Part shown: piece by piece, positions 34,833-44,034 of the stretch
Layout of the letters: each line of letters starts with the position of its first letter
Position numbering within the stretch: position 1 is the stretch's first letter
Source of the DNA: Calothrix sp. NIES-2100
GTDB lineage: Bacteria > Cyanobacteriota > Cyanobacteriia > Cyanobacteriales > Nostocaceae
Direction: 5' to 3'
DNA: 64,000 nt
Assembly (NCBI RefSeq): GCF_002368195.1
Contig: NZ_AP018178.1
Location: forward strand, 6,398,645-6,462,644
Translations under genes and position numbers: made by a program
Notes under the pieces: model-generated
Seen by the model: only the letters and a program-made list of their open reading frames with translations
Databases searched by the model: none
Told to the model about the DNA's origin: nothing

Positions 34833-36527
34833 CTACTTTATACTATTAACTTCTAACATTTCGTTACAAATTTGGACGCGAGAAAAGAATAAGTGCATCT
34901 GCCATACTAGCCAAGTCCCTACTCGCCATGCTGCCATTGAAAGGGGTTCCGCACATGAATTTGGAGATATGTCAACAATATCTTGGTCATAGTGTAACCA
35001 TTTAACTGGCAGATGCCCCATCGGTGTCATCGGAGATAATTTAAAAGTTAGTTGGTTGTAGTTTAACCAGTTTCCCTCTTTTCGCCAACCAAGGCGATCG
35101 CCTAGTCTCTTTTGGGTTTCATAATCTATTTGACCACCTATTGCATCCCAAATGCTTTGCTGCACGCTAAAGCCAAAATAACCATAACTGTAATGTTGCC
35201 AAAGTTGATCGATTTTACGAAAAGCTTGACAAGAAAAGTTAAGAATGTCTTCTTTATAAACTTCATTCCAATAATTCTTCCCCATGAGTTGTAACATTAA
35301 TTTAGCAGTTTCAATATCAGCTTCTTGCCATTTGTACTGAGCAAGTAAATTTTGCAATTTGCTGTAATCAATGTTCCAGTTACTTTCCGCTTTTTGAGTA
35401 AACTCGGTATAATTATTAGATAGTTCTGCTAATTCCGTTTTTTCAATATCAGGTTGAGAATGAGAAGACACAAAATCTGCTTCCACTATCCCTAGCACTT
35501 TTTTTTGAGCAGCTAGTTGAGTAGACATATAGCTAGATATCAAGCTAATCGTTTGATTTACATTGATTTCATTCTTAAGCAAATCAAAATCATAAACCTG
35601 TCCATCTAATAAGTGTGGCTGAAAAAAAGCATCTTGCAATCTATCTTTTTTCTCATAGCTAGCTACTAATAAATCGAGTATGTTATGAGAAATTGTATTA
35701 GTCTCTTGTATGGTTAATAAATTTGATTGAGGATTTGAATTACTATTGGCTAAATTTTGGATTTCTTCTACAGTTGCGTAAAAACTTGCATCTACTTTGA
35801 CTACCTCATCTATCAAAGATTGAAACGGACTAAAGTATTCTTGTAGATAATTTTCCAAATTGATTGCGGTTTCAGCTATTTTTGCTATTTCTTGACGAAC
35901 TTTTGTAGCTCGGATTTGATATTCATAAATTTCTTGATATACCTCTATATCTTTGACTATTTGCTGAATAGCTCGCTTTTGATTTTTGGTATCTTCTGAT
36001 AAGTTTTTAATTCCTTCACTGAGCAATTTAACCTTTTCTAATATTAAAATATTCGTCTTGCTTAACAGTAAAATTGATTTTAAATTTTCTTTTTTTTCCC
36101 ACTTTAGCCTTTCAATGACTTGAAAATTAGAAGCATTTTTTAATTCTAGGTTGTTTCTTTCTTCATTAATTTTTTTGATTTCAATATATTTTTGATTAAA
36201 CAGATTTATCCAATCATCTATAAATTTTAATAAAAAATCTTGATAACTATCTTTATAGTTTTCTATAAAATCAAGAAGTTGAGTATAATCTTTGATTAGT
36301 AATTTAACTTCTACAAAAATCTCTCTTTGGCTAATTTTTTGTTTTTGTTTAATTATCCCCCAAATATAAGAATGCGTTTTAGTTCCACTTTTAATCAAAG
36401 TTTGACATTTTTGAATTTTTTTTTGGATTTTTTTTATTTTTGGATTCTTTAAAATAGGAAATTTATATTTTTTTTCATAAATTGTAATCGAGGTACAAGT
36501 AATTAGTTGCTGCTTTCTAGCTAACAT
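34833..36527 (-). CDS. Coiled-coil protein with C-terminal GUN4 domain
   Basis: 564 residues. A Lys/Ile-rich N-terminal half (about 30-270) is predicted coiled coil with no enzyme motif. Residues about 395-545 form a GUN4 domain: 'YSKLQNLLAQYKWQEADIETAKLML', 'IDQLWQHYSYGYFGFSVQQSIWDAIG', 'LGDRLGWRKEGNWLNYNQLTFKLS' and 'GHLPVKWL'. GUN4 domains bind porphyrins or bilins. Classical Gun4 assists Mg-chelatase, but cyanobacteria also have many GUN4 fusions of unknown use. It is the last intact gene of the minus-strand series that starts with the microviridin precursor, 129 bases after the ABC transporter. A role as sensor or carrier in that cluster is only an inference. Confidence 0.87.
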   Translation of the reverse strand: MLARKQQLITCTSITIYEKKYKFPILKNPKIKKIQKKIQKCQTLIKSGTKTHSYIWGIIKQKQKISQREIFVEVKLLIKDYTQLLDFIENYKDSYQDFLLKFIDDWINLFNQKYIEIKKINEERNNLELKNASNFQVIERLKWEKKENLKSILLLSKTNILILEKVKLLSEGIKNLSEDTKNQKRAIQQIVKDIEVYQEIYEYQIRATKVRQEIAKIAETAINLENYLQEYFSPFQSLIDEVVKVDASFYATVEEIQNLANSNSNPQSNLLTIQETNTISHNILDLLVASYEKKDRLQDAFFQPHLLDGQVYDFDLLKNEINVNQTISLISSYMSTQLAAQKKVLGIVEADFVSSHSQPDIEKTELAELSNNYTEFTQKAESNWNIDYSKLQNLLAQYKWQEADIETAKLMLQLMGKNYWNEVYKEDILNFSCQAFRKIDQLWQHYSYGYFGFSVQQSIWDAIGGQIDYETQKRLGDRLGWRKEGNWLNYNQLTFKLSPMTPMGHLPVKWLHYDQDIVDISPNSCAEPLSMAAWRVGTWLVWQMHLFFSRVQICNEMLEVNSIK

Positions 36528-36656
36528 TAGTGATTCTAAGATATATAAGTAGCTGCTAAATTATGATTCATTTCAATACCTGAAGATGTTTGTCATGGTC
36601 TAAAGTCAAACTACTCTTTTTGAAGTAGACAATTTTACTTCACAATATGAGTAGTC

Positions 36657-38678
36657 TTAATTCCGTATCCATTTCAATACCTTCGGGTCTTTGTTATAAC
36701 GGTACGTAACTTTATCATTTGTAATAATAGTCTTCCCTTGACTTGCCTTGCTTCTAATAGTGGTAAGAGAATAGTCTGTTAATGCTTGAATCTCTTTATG
36801 AGAAAGTCCTACAATTGTAGTTGGTGCTGTTGAGTTTTCTGGTTCTAATTGAAGTTCATTATGAGATAAAGCATCTATTGTAATTTGCTCTTTTTCAACT
36901 GGTTTAACAGCAATTCCTTTTTGCTGCCTATAATCTTCTATAGAAACAAGCTGCCAACTAGTTTCTTGTGAAAGTTCTAATACCCATTGATGATAATTAA
37001 ATAAGCTTTCTCTGTGACCAACACTGATAAAAGTTGTTTTCGTTTCTTGTAACTGTTTATATAAATTACCTTCGTTATTCAAATCTAAAGCACTAGTTGC
37101 TTCATCTACAATAGTGAAACTTGGATGCGTAATTAATAGCCTTGCAAAAGCGAGGCGTTGTTGTTCTCCTAACGACAATATGTTTTCCCAAGCAACTTCT
37201 GTATCAAAGCCATTTACACGAGTAAGCAAGTGTTGCAGATTAACTTGTTGTAAAATTTGTTCGAGTTCTTTGTCGTTCATTTTTCGGTCTGTATGCGGAT
37301 AAAGTAATTGTTCGCGCAAAGTACCTAAAATGATATAAGGTCTTTGGGGTAAAAATAAGACTTCTTTTAGGGGAGGACGTACTAAACGACCAGTTCCTGC
37401 GTTCCATAAACCTGCGATCGCTCTCAACAAAGAACTTTTACCTCTACCGCTAGGGCCAACAATCAATAACCCTTCGCCTGGTTGAACAGAAAGTGATAAA
37501 TCTTCAACAATCACCTGCTCATAATTTGGTGTTTGTAAAGTGACACGTTCAAAAGCCAAACGTTCTTCTTCTATGATTTGAATGGTATTGATATTCTCCG
37601 GTTGTTTACTAACAGCTTGTAGTGCATCTGAAAACTCAGCAAAACGCTTTACATAACTAGAAAATCGCCCGGAAATATTAAATTCACCTATTAACTCTCC
37701 CAGGGCATTGGAAAACATAAAGCAAGCAAAACTAACTTGGTTAATTTCTCCATAATCAATTTGATTTTGAATAAATAAAGGCGTGAGAATAAACATCGAA
37801 AATACACTAATAGCAGACTGATATGCTCTGCCAAAAGCGTCTTGACCTTTCTCCAAATTCAGCCTTCGTTCAGCAGTTTCTAGAACATTATTAAATCGAC
37901 GCTGAATTATATTGAATTCTTCCTCTTCTCCCTGAAAAAAAGCAATCGATTCAGCATGGTTACGAACATGAGTTAGGCAATAAGCAAAGTCTGCCTTAAA
38001 TGCAAGTTCTTGCTGATTAACTATACTTATTGCTTGGTTCAAGTAAACAACTATTAAATTACCAATAACTGTATAAATAACTAAATAGAGTGCGATCGGT
38101 GGAGAAACTGTCCAAAGAATTATTAAAGCACTCCCCATTTCTAAAACTTTTTCTAGTAAAACAGTTGAAAATCTCAAGGCACTACTAGTAATAGGTTCTA
38201 TTTCTTGAGATAGACGTTGATCTGGATTATCTATATCAGATTTAAAATTGATTTTATAATAAGCTTGCTTGCTCAAATATTTTTCTAAAATATAATTATT
38301 TAGCCATTTATACCAATCTAAAGTGATTTTTTTGCGGAAATATCTCAAAAAAGTTATTAAGATGACTGTCAATAGAATAATGAGAGAGGACAGCCATAAA
38401 GTACTATTATATTTATCAAGGTCTCTCTCTTCAATAACAATATCAATTACATAGCGATTCCAGTAACTATTTGCAGCACTTACACCTATCACTGAGATTA
38501 TTAATAATACTAGAATAATCAGCATTCCCCACGAACGAATCACATCTGCGAATGCTCTTCCTTCTGCTTTTGTTGGATACCAATAAGGCCCGGCAACTAT
38601 TTTCACATCCTGCCAAAATTGAGTTAACGCTGAAAAAGGATTTGTTGTGTTTTGCTCACGTGCAGATGGAGTTTGCAT
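36657..38678 (-). CDS. ABC transporter, SbmA/YddA-like half-transporter with C-terminal extension
   Basis: 673 residues. The membrane domain (about 50-350, 'ABC_membrane_2' type, with the 'DNPDQRLSQEIEP' EAA-like loop typical of the ABCD/SbmA-YddA group) precedes an ATPase: Walker A 'IVGPSGRGKSSLLRAI', signature 'LSLGEQQRLAFARLL', Walker B 'FTIVDEATSALD', H-loop 'SVGHRESL'. An unusual tail of about 90 residues ends with a helix-turn-helix-like 'SHKEIQALTDYSLTTIRSKA'. Transporters of this class move peptides, and microviridin clusters often include an ABC exporter (MdnE), so export of the cluster product is a reasonable proposal. It is separated from the upstream gene by two hairpins. Confidence 0.88.
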   Translation of the reverse strand: MQTPSAREQNTTNPFSALTQFWQDVKIVAGPYWYPTKAEGRAFADVIRSWGMLIILVLLIISVIGVSAANSYWNRYVIDIVIEERDLDKYNSTLWLSSLIILLTVILITFLRYFRKKITLDWYKWLNNYILEKYLSKQAYYKINFKSDIDNPDQRLSQEIEPITSSALRFSTVLLEKVLEMGSALIILWTVSPPIALYLVIYTVIGNLIVVYLNQAISIVNQQELAFKADFAYCLTHVRNHAESIAFFQGEEEEFNIIQRRFNNVLETAERRLNLEKGQDAFGRAYQSAISVFSMFILTPLFIQNQIDYGEINQVSFACFMFSNALGELIGEFNISGRFSSYVKRFAEFSDALQAVSKQPENINTIQIIEEERLAFERVTLQTPNYEQVIVEDLSLSVQPGEGLLIVGPSGRGKSSLLRAIAGLWNAGTGRLVRPPLKEVLFLPQRPYIILGTLREQLLYPHTDRKMNDKELEQILQQVNLQHLLTRVNGFDTEVAWENILSLGEQQRLAFARLLITHPSFTIVDEATSALDLNNEGNLYKQLQETKTTFISVGHRESLFNYHQWVLELSQETSWQLVSIEDYRQQKGIAVKPVEKEQITIDALSHNELQLEPENSTAPTTIVGLSHKEIQALTDYSLTTIRSKASQGKTIITNDKVTYRYNKDPKVLKWIRN

Positions 38679-38719
38679 ATTTTAAAGATGAGCCGTTATT
38701 AATTAGACTATTAATTTTG

Positions 38720-38764
38720 AAATGGCCTTTGAGAATTAAGTTAAACTCAGAGGCCATTTTTAGT
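38720..38764. terminator. Strong hairpin between cluster genes
   Basis: 'aaatggcctttgag' - 12-base loop - 'ctcagaggccattt' is a 14-bp stem with one mismatch, followed on the plus strand by a T5 run. On the minus strand it lies in the leader of the ABC transporter gene and may stop or attenuate read-through from upstream. Confidence 0.65.
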
Positions 38765-38788
38765 TTTAGAAATTGAAGATTTTTATAT

Positions 38789-38819
38789 CCCCCTAAATCC
38801 TAAAAAAAGGTTTAGGGGG
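38789..38819. terminator. Second hairpin, downstream of the 134-residue gene
   Basis: 'ccccctaaatcc' - 'taaaaaaa' - 'ggtttaggggg' forms a GC-rich stem 17 bases after the stop of the minus-strand gene. It could end that transcript, although this sequence is also a common dispersed repeat in cyanobacteria. Confidence 0.55.
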
Positions 38820-38835
38820 CAGAAAATCAAATGCA

Positions 38836-39240
38836 CTAGATTACTGGTTCATCATCTACAATTTCGACCGTTCTGGGAGTAGGCCCTTGTTCAGGCTCAG
38901 TAATAACTACTGGGCTAATATGATGTTTCAGTTTGAGCTTGAGGTCATCTGTAATCGGTAATTCTTGAATTTCTTTAAGGAGAAATCTCACAGATTCAGT
39001 TTTGCTACGCTCTGTATAAATGAACTTGAGAATGGTTTCAATCCCAAATGCTCCTATATATTCCCCTAGAATGCCTACCAGACCAAGTAGTCCTAAACCT
39101 CCTAACAAGCCTAAAGGCCCGCCCAGTGATGAAAGCATAGCGACAACGGCGGCGACACTACCCCCTGATGTAGACGTTGCAATCACGAAAAGTATGCCAG
39201 GAAGCCCCAAACCAGCAATTTTTTTGACTAGTTCATCCAT
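38836..39240 (-). CDS. Small glycine-rich membrane protein
   Basis: 134 residues of no named family. Residues 8-70 are two or three hydrophobic glycine-rich segments ('GLPGILFVIATSTSGGSVAAVVAML', then 'GGPLGLLGGLGLLGLVGILG') with glycine-zipper spacing. A charged helix follows ('FIYTERSKTESVRFLLKEIQELP'), and the tail is acidic and proline-containing ('ITEPEQGPTPRTVEIVDDEPVI'). It lies between the patatin gene (128-base gap) and the ABC transporter on the same strand. It might be a membrane partner of either one. No signal peptide or bacteriocin leader is visible. Confidence 0.7.
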   Translation of the reverse strand: MDELVKKIAGLGLPGILFVIATSTSGGSVAAVVAMLSSLGGPLGLLGGLGLLGLVGILGEYIGAFGIETILKFIYTERSKTESVRFLLKEIQELPITDDLKLKLKHHISPVVITEPEQGPTPRTVEIVDDEPVI

Positions 39241-39367
39241 TGTATTTACCTACAATCCTTATAAGATGAAAACATGAATAATAGAATGATTACTAATTTC
39301 TTTTTTGAAGAAATTAGAATCTTATATATCGCACCAGAAAAAGAGTGCAAGATACAATAAACCTAAT

Positions 39368-41458
39368 TTAGCTCAATAAAAGACTACAAAGTTCATCGAT
39401 TTGTTGACTTTTTTCAGAAATGAGTTTATGGGCTACAGCTTGCAGCTGACGAGTATTTTGTAGTTTGGTATTGTCTATTTCTTCTAGTTCCGCATCTAAA
39501 AATGTTTGAAAGCGATAATAAAAACTTTTAGCTTTTTCATCGCTAGGTTCAAACAACTGTTCTAATTTTCCAGAGACAACTTCACTACCACTGTCAAACA
39601 CAATATTTAAAAGTGGTCTTCCCCATTGCAATAGCCCCCAGTTTTTGACTTCTTTATAAGGGTACGTACTTGTCAGCGAACCAGTACCTAAAGAAACTAC
39701 TAAAATATCTTCTATATTAAGAACTTTTTTTGCTTTTCGTTTACTAGTAATTTGTGCTTCTAAAATAGCTAAATGGGCTGGATTATTGGCGAATACCCCT
39801 CCATCAATTAAAGTATAGACGCTGCCACTATTGTAAGGATTTACAAGCCGATGGGGAGCAAAATAAGTCGGAGTTGCAGTAGTGCCTAATGCTGCATCTA
39901 AAAGCGTAAAACCACTACATAACTTGTGAAAATTTTTAGATTCTAGCTCTTGTTTTTCTAGTTTGTTTGTAAAAAATACCGGAATTCGTTGTTCTATATC
40001 GTAACTAGTTACAAAAACTTCTTTAAGATTATTTTCTAAATTGGCATTGCCAAAATACTGGCTGAGAATTTCTTCTCTGTTTTTGGAAGAATATTTTGGT
40101 TGGAGAAATATATCCTCTATTGGGCCAATTAGTCTTTCAAATAATGGCTCATAAAATATTTCTACCCCATACTCAAGAAATAGTTGTACCATATCCTCAG
40201 CAGTGTATTGGGCTAGTGGCAAATCAGATACATCAGAACTTAATCGGGGTTTAGTTAGTCCCAGTGCCAAAATTCCACCGCTGGAAGTGCCAGTAATTAA
40301 ATCAAACAAACTAAATATAGGCTTTTGTGTCCGCCTTTCAATTTCTGCTAGGATAAGTGCAGGAATAATACCCCGAATACCGCCTCCATCAATGGAAAGT
40401 ATTTTATATTTGGGCTGGGCTTGTGTATTCATAGTTTCTGGCGGTTCCCCCTGAGTTAATGTTTGTGCTTGTTGGATATTGGCGGGTTCTTCGGTTTGGT
40501 CTTTTTTAGTTTCCTCCTCTGACTGGAGAGTTACCAAGGTTGGGACAATTTCGGATTCTTCGCTGTTTATTTGTAGCTGTTGAATTTCCTTTGGTGCGTC
40601 TTCGTCCTTGCTTATTAAGGGTATTGTTGCTGCTAATAAATTTGTGGTTATTGTTGATATATTTTCTTCGGGAATAACTGGTCTCTCAATTTGGATCTCT
40701 TGTTGGATATCCTCTTGATTGGATAATTCCTCTACAAATGGCACCGGATTGAATGATTGGGTTGCAAATGGAATTTGTGCTAACTCCCAACTAGGATTAC
40801 CACGAAAATTGCCTTGATAGGACTTGCCAGTTTTGTTTTTAACTGTTGTTCCTTCGCCGTCATCTAATTTCCAGTAAGCGATTAATCCTTCTTCATCCCC
40901 AGCTATTAGCCCACAACGATGGGTTTGGATTTGTGCCTGAGTACATGGATAATTCCAAACACTAATATTTGCTAATTGCCCTTTAAAATAAACTTGTTTG
41001 TGTAAAGTTGCACCCAGAGTTACAGAACTTGTTGCTTTGTTTAAAGATGAACCTCTAAGAGAATCGTGATATTCATTTTCATCAAGATATACTGTGATTT
41101 GACCGCTATTAAAAACAATGGCAAAAAAGTGCCATTGTTCTATACTTAATTCTCCTTGACCAAAGGTTTTGATACCTTTACTAACAGTTTCATCAATAAA
41201 AACATCTAGGCTTCCAGTTTCACTGATACCGAATTCAAAATTATCACTGTATCGCTCTGAAGAACGGGCAAAAAATACATTACGTGTTCCGTAACTAGTG
41301 GCTTTATTTGTTAGTTCGTATGGATTTATCCATCCAGAAATAGTAAACGCTGAACTTCCTTGAGCGAAAACGCCGCCAATATCGTTTCTACCAAAATCTA
41401 TATAATCATCTACTCCATCAAATGTTAAAACTATTTGTGTCTCTGCTAAGTTTGTCAC
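39368..41458 (-). CDS. LamG-patatin fusion, predicted lipid acyl hydrolase
   Basis: 696 residues from a GTG at 41458, with a good 'ggaga' ribosome-binding sequence 10 bases before it. Residues 1-215 form a LamG/concanavalin-like jelly roll ('LTFDGVDDYIDFG', 'FTISGWINPYEL', 'WHFFAIVFNSGQITVYLD', 'LIAYWKLDDGEGT'). A variable linker (about 235-345) leads to a patatin domain: oxyanion loop 'SIDGGGIRGIIPALIL', nucleophile Ser in 'LITGTSSGGILALGL', and catalytic Asp in 'LIDGGVFANNPAHLAI'. Patatins release fatty acids from membrane lipids; bacterial ones include CapV-type effectors and toxins. It follows the mdnC-like gene by 211 bases on the same strand. No signal peptide is seen, so it is cytoplasmic or non-classically exported. 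Confidence 0.9.
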   Translation of the reverse strand: MTNLAETQIVLTFDGVDDYIDFGRNDIGGVFAQGSSAFTISGWINPYELTNKATSYGTRNVFFARSSERYSDNFEFGISETGSLDVFIDETVSKGIKTFGQGELSIEQWHFFAIVFNSGQITVYLDENEYHDSLRGSSLNKATSSVTLGATLHKQVYFKGQLANISVWNYPCTQAQIQTHRCGLIAGDEEGLIAYWKLDDGEGTTVKNKTGKSYQGNFRGNPSWELAQIPFATQSFNPVPFVEELSNQEDIQQEIQIERPVIPEENISTITTNLLAATIPLISKDEDAPKEIQQLQINSEESEIVPTLVTLQSEEETKKDQTEEPANIQQAQTLTQGEPPETMNTQAQPKYKILSIDGGGIRGIIPALILAEIERRTQKPIFSLFDLITGTSSGGILALGLTKPRLSSDVSDLPLAQYTAEDMVQLFLEYGVEIFYEPLFERLIGPIEDIFLQPKYSSKNREEILSQYFGNANLENNLKEVFVTSYDIEQRIPVFFTNKLEKQELESKNFHKLCSGFTLLDAALGTTATPTYFAPHRLVNPYNSGSVYTLIDGGVFANNPAHLAILEAQITSKRKAKKVLNIEDILVVSLGTGSLTSTYPYKEVKNWGLLQWGRPLLNIVFDSGSEVVSGKLEQLFEPSDEKAKSFYYRFQTFLDAELEEIDNTKLQNTRQLQAVAHKLISEKSQQIDELCSLLLS

Positions 41459-41669
41459 AAGAATTTTATCTCCAAATATAAATAATTAGTAATTTCAAAA
41501 TAAGGTATTAAATATCTAATAAATTTAATCAGATAATTCACTATTAACTTTTAAACTTTGTCTATCATAAACGTGGTTGCTACTTAATTCTAGAAAGTTA
41601 TGGCGAAAATGGCTTTTAAATGGATAGCTATAAGATAGAGGGCAAGAAAAATAAATAATACTCAATGTT

Positions 41670-42647
41670 TTAACTTTTATTAGTTAGTAATACTTCTGCG
41701 ATCGCCTGCGAAATAGTATAATGTGGCGAATATATTTCCATCCAAAAAAATTCCCCCACTGGATTAACTTCGAGGAATACGTGCCGACCATCGGGAGTGA
41801 GAATAATATCAATTGCTCCATAGTTTAAGCCAAAATAAGCCATCAATTTGAGCAGTTTTTTCTCAATATCTTCTGGCAAGTCGTATGGTTGCCAATTCTC
41901 AACCAAAGCTCTTCCTTCTTTGCGCCAGTCATAATTAGATCCTGACAAGCTTTGAGAGTTTACTGCCGCAGTAAATACGCGGTGTCCAACAATAGTTGTC
42001 CGCAACTCCAGCGCCTTCGGTACGTTTTCTTGAAATGTCATCGGACAAAAACGCAGTCCTGCCATATTCTCCAAATCGTCATCTGTCACTGGAGTAGTAA
42101 ATACAACGTTTTCTCGCCCCTGCTCATCATATATGGCAAAGGAAGAAAGCATTTTTGTGACTATACCTTGTTGACACTTTTGAGCAAATTCTTTAACTGC
42201 TTCGGGATTGTTTGAAGTCAGAGTACGTGGAGTTAAAAGTCCGAGTTTTCGTGCGACTTGCAACTGTAGTTGCTTATTATTAGCCCGATCCACATTTGAC
42301 ATTTTATCCAAGTGGAATCCTTGAAGGCTAACAATCATACCTCTAACAGTAGCGCGACATTCATTAATTGACGCATCTCTATATTGCTTGTCCATTGAGT
42401 CGGGAATTTTCTGCCCGTAGCGCATCCGCCGATACCAAACTGAGGACACCTCACTCAAATCAAGCTTCTGTTCACCATCAGTAATAATTACCCGTTCTGT
42501 ATCGCCGCAATAAATATCTAGCTTGACTTCGGTGGGATATTTATCTGTATCAAACCGAAAGGCTTTTTCTCCTCTAGCTTCAATTTCTTTAATTACTAGC
42601 GGAATGCTTTCGTTGTCTTGGCTAAACGTAACTATTAATACGGTCAT
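41670..42647 (-). CDS. mdnC: Microviridin ATP-grasp ester ligase (MdnC-like)
   Basis: 325 residues. Close to MdnC/MvdD throughout: 'TVLIVTFSQDNESIPLVIKEIEA', 'FRFDTDKYPTEVKLD', 'SSVWYRRMRYGQKIPD', 'NNKQLQLQVARKLGLLTPRTLTSNNPEAVKEFA', 'LRFCPMTFQENVPKALELRTTIVG' and 'DWRKEGRAL'. The ATP-grasp metal-binding end is 'AIDIILTPDGRHVFLEVNPVGEFFWME'. In known systems this enzyme makes the two side-chain ester bonds (Thr-Asp and Ser-Glu) of the core peptide after binding the leader PFFARFL helix. It lies 89 bases after the mdnB-like gene, both following the precursor gene. Confidence 0.94.
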   Translation of the reverse strand: MTVLIVTFSQDNESIPLVIKEIEARGEKAFRFDTDKYPTEVKLDIYCGDTERVIITDGEQKLDLSEVSSVWYRRMRYGQKIPDSMDKQYRDASINECRATVRGMIVSLQGFHLDKMSNVDRANNKQLQLQVARKLGLLTPRTLTSNNPEAVKEFAQKCQQGIVTKMLSSFAIYDEQGRENVVFTTPVTDDDLENMAGLRFCPMTFQENVPKALELRTTIVGHRVFTAAVNSQSLSGSNYDWRKEGRALVENWQPYDLPEDIEKKLLKLMAYFGLNYGAIDIILTPDGRHVFLEVNPVGEFFWMEIYSPHYTISQAIAEVLLTNKS

Positions 42648-42736
42648 GTAAAAATTTTAACTAAAGTGCTTATTTTTATATTTCGCAATCAGGATTTTAG
42701 TGCTTAAGACTGGAGCTAAAGTCCTAACTAAAAGTC

Positions 42737-43729
42737 TTATCCGGCTTTCTCAGAAATCAGAGCAAGTGCGATCGCACTTGCAATAGGTAAGTCTAAATCT
42801 TTCTCTAGCATTCCCCATTCTCCCACAGGGTTGATTTCCAAAAACACGTATTCGCCCGATGGTGTCAGGATAAAATCTAAAGCTCCAAATAACAGCCCAA
42901 ATCTGCCCATAAAGGCTTTGAGACGACGCACTATTTCATCAGGAAGCTGGTGGTGTTGCCATCCACCAACCTCAACCCCAGGTTTACGCCAATCAACTTT
43001 GGCTGCTGTATATACATCCGCATTTAAAGCCCCCACAAAGACATTGCCATTCACATACACGACTCGCAATTCTCGCTGCTTAAGAATTTGCTCTTGAAAA
43101 ACCATTGGACAGTAGCGCAGTGACTCGGCATCTTGTAAGTCCTCCTCTTTGACAATACTGGTGTAAAGAAAAAAAGAGGAGTTAGCTTCCATACTGTGAG
43201 AAAGAGTAGTTAATAGCTTGCTCACCATTTTGCCGTTGACTTGATGGAAAAACTCTCGTGCTGACTCAGCTTTATTGGTGACAAGAGTCCGGGGAATCAT
43301 AAAACCTACCTCAGACGCAATCCGTAGTTGCCGCAACTTATTATTTGCATAATTTATCCGCGCTAGATCGTCTATCCAACGAGCCTCTTTAAGACTATCC
43401 CAAAAACCATTTAAGGTTGCTTTTGATTCTCTGATGCAGGCTTCTCGGAACTGTGAAGCTAATTGTGAACTTAGTTCTGGTTCCCAAATGCGCCGCATCC
43501 ATACAGCTTGCACCTGCTCTGTGCTAATAGAGTAATTGCCATATTCTATAGTGTGATAGCTTCTGGATTCGTCAAAGTGTGCTACTAATTGCACTTGTTG
43601 GGGAAATTTATCGGTGTCAAGGCGAATCGGTTTTACCCCTTTTTTTGACAAGGCTTGTGCCACTCTATCTATTGTGAAAAAATCACCACTGTGGGTGATT
43701 AATAAAACAACGTCACGTGACAGGTGCAT
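42737..43729 (-). CDS. mdnB: Microviridin ATP-grasp amide ligase (MdnB-like)
   Basis: 330 residues of the MdnB/MvdC branch: 'VVLLITHSGDFFTIDRVAQALSKKG', 'IRLDTDKFPQQVQL', 'QAVWMRRIWEPELSSQLASQFREACIRES', 'RYCPMVFQEQILKQRELRVVYVNG' and the ATP-grasp end 'ALDFILTPSGEYVFLEINPVGEWGMLE'. In known pathways it forms the Lys-Glu/Asp side-chain amide after the esters are made. Its paralogue mdnC is directly downstream, and the precursor ends 305 bases upstream. Confidence 0.93.
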   Translation of the reverse strand: MHLSRDVVLLITHSGDFFTIDRVAQALSKKGVKPIRLDTDKFPQQVQLVAHFDESRSYHTIEYGNYSISTEQVQAVWMRRIWEPELSSQLASQFREACIRESKATLNGFWDSLKEARWIDDLARINYANNKLRQLRIASEVGFMIPRTLVTNKAESAREFFHQVNGKMVSKLLTTLSHSMEANSSFFLYTSIVKEEDLQDAESLRYCPMVFQEQILKQRELRVVYVNGNVFVGALNADVYTAAKVDWRKPGVEVGGWQHHQLPDEIVRRLKAFMGRFGLLFGALDFILTPSGEYVFLEINPVGEWGMLEKDLDLPIASAIALALISEKAG

Positions 43730-44034
43730 AAAAAATTTTGTGGCTACCTAAAGAAGTTTTTGTTTGGATACTTAAGTTTTTAAAAAAGTAGGTAATCTAA
43801 AAAATAAAAGCGATCGCCTGTATATTATCAATACTGCAATAGTCGCTCTAAGCTTAGCCCCACCGGGAAGCAAGCTACACGTTCTGAAAGCGGCTGGTTA
43901 CTCAAGCCAAGCCAGCCGCGCGGATGGCTTTCTAGTGAGCGTTAGCTACGCAGGAGCATCACTAGCACAGGAGTGGCAACTGCACTGTCTCCTCTGCTTA
44001 CACATCTGTATGATATTTTTTAGTTGTCAACCCC
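43730..44034. repeat. Leader region of mdnB with dispersed GC-rich repeat
   Basis: The 305-base gap between precursor and mdnB contains a repeat block (about 43857-43995) with 'accgggaagcaagctac', 'gcggctgg' and its inverted form 'ccagccgc', and 'ggagcatcactagcacagga'. It resembles the repeat at 10000. The block may have been inserted between the two genes. I see no second precursor peptide in this gap. Confidence 0.65.

Noticed and set aside
43730..44034. A second microviridin precursor in the gap before mdnB
   Set aside because: I searched the minus strand for another KYPSD-type core and PFFARFL leader and saw none; the gap holds a dispersed repeat.
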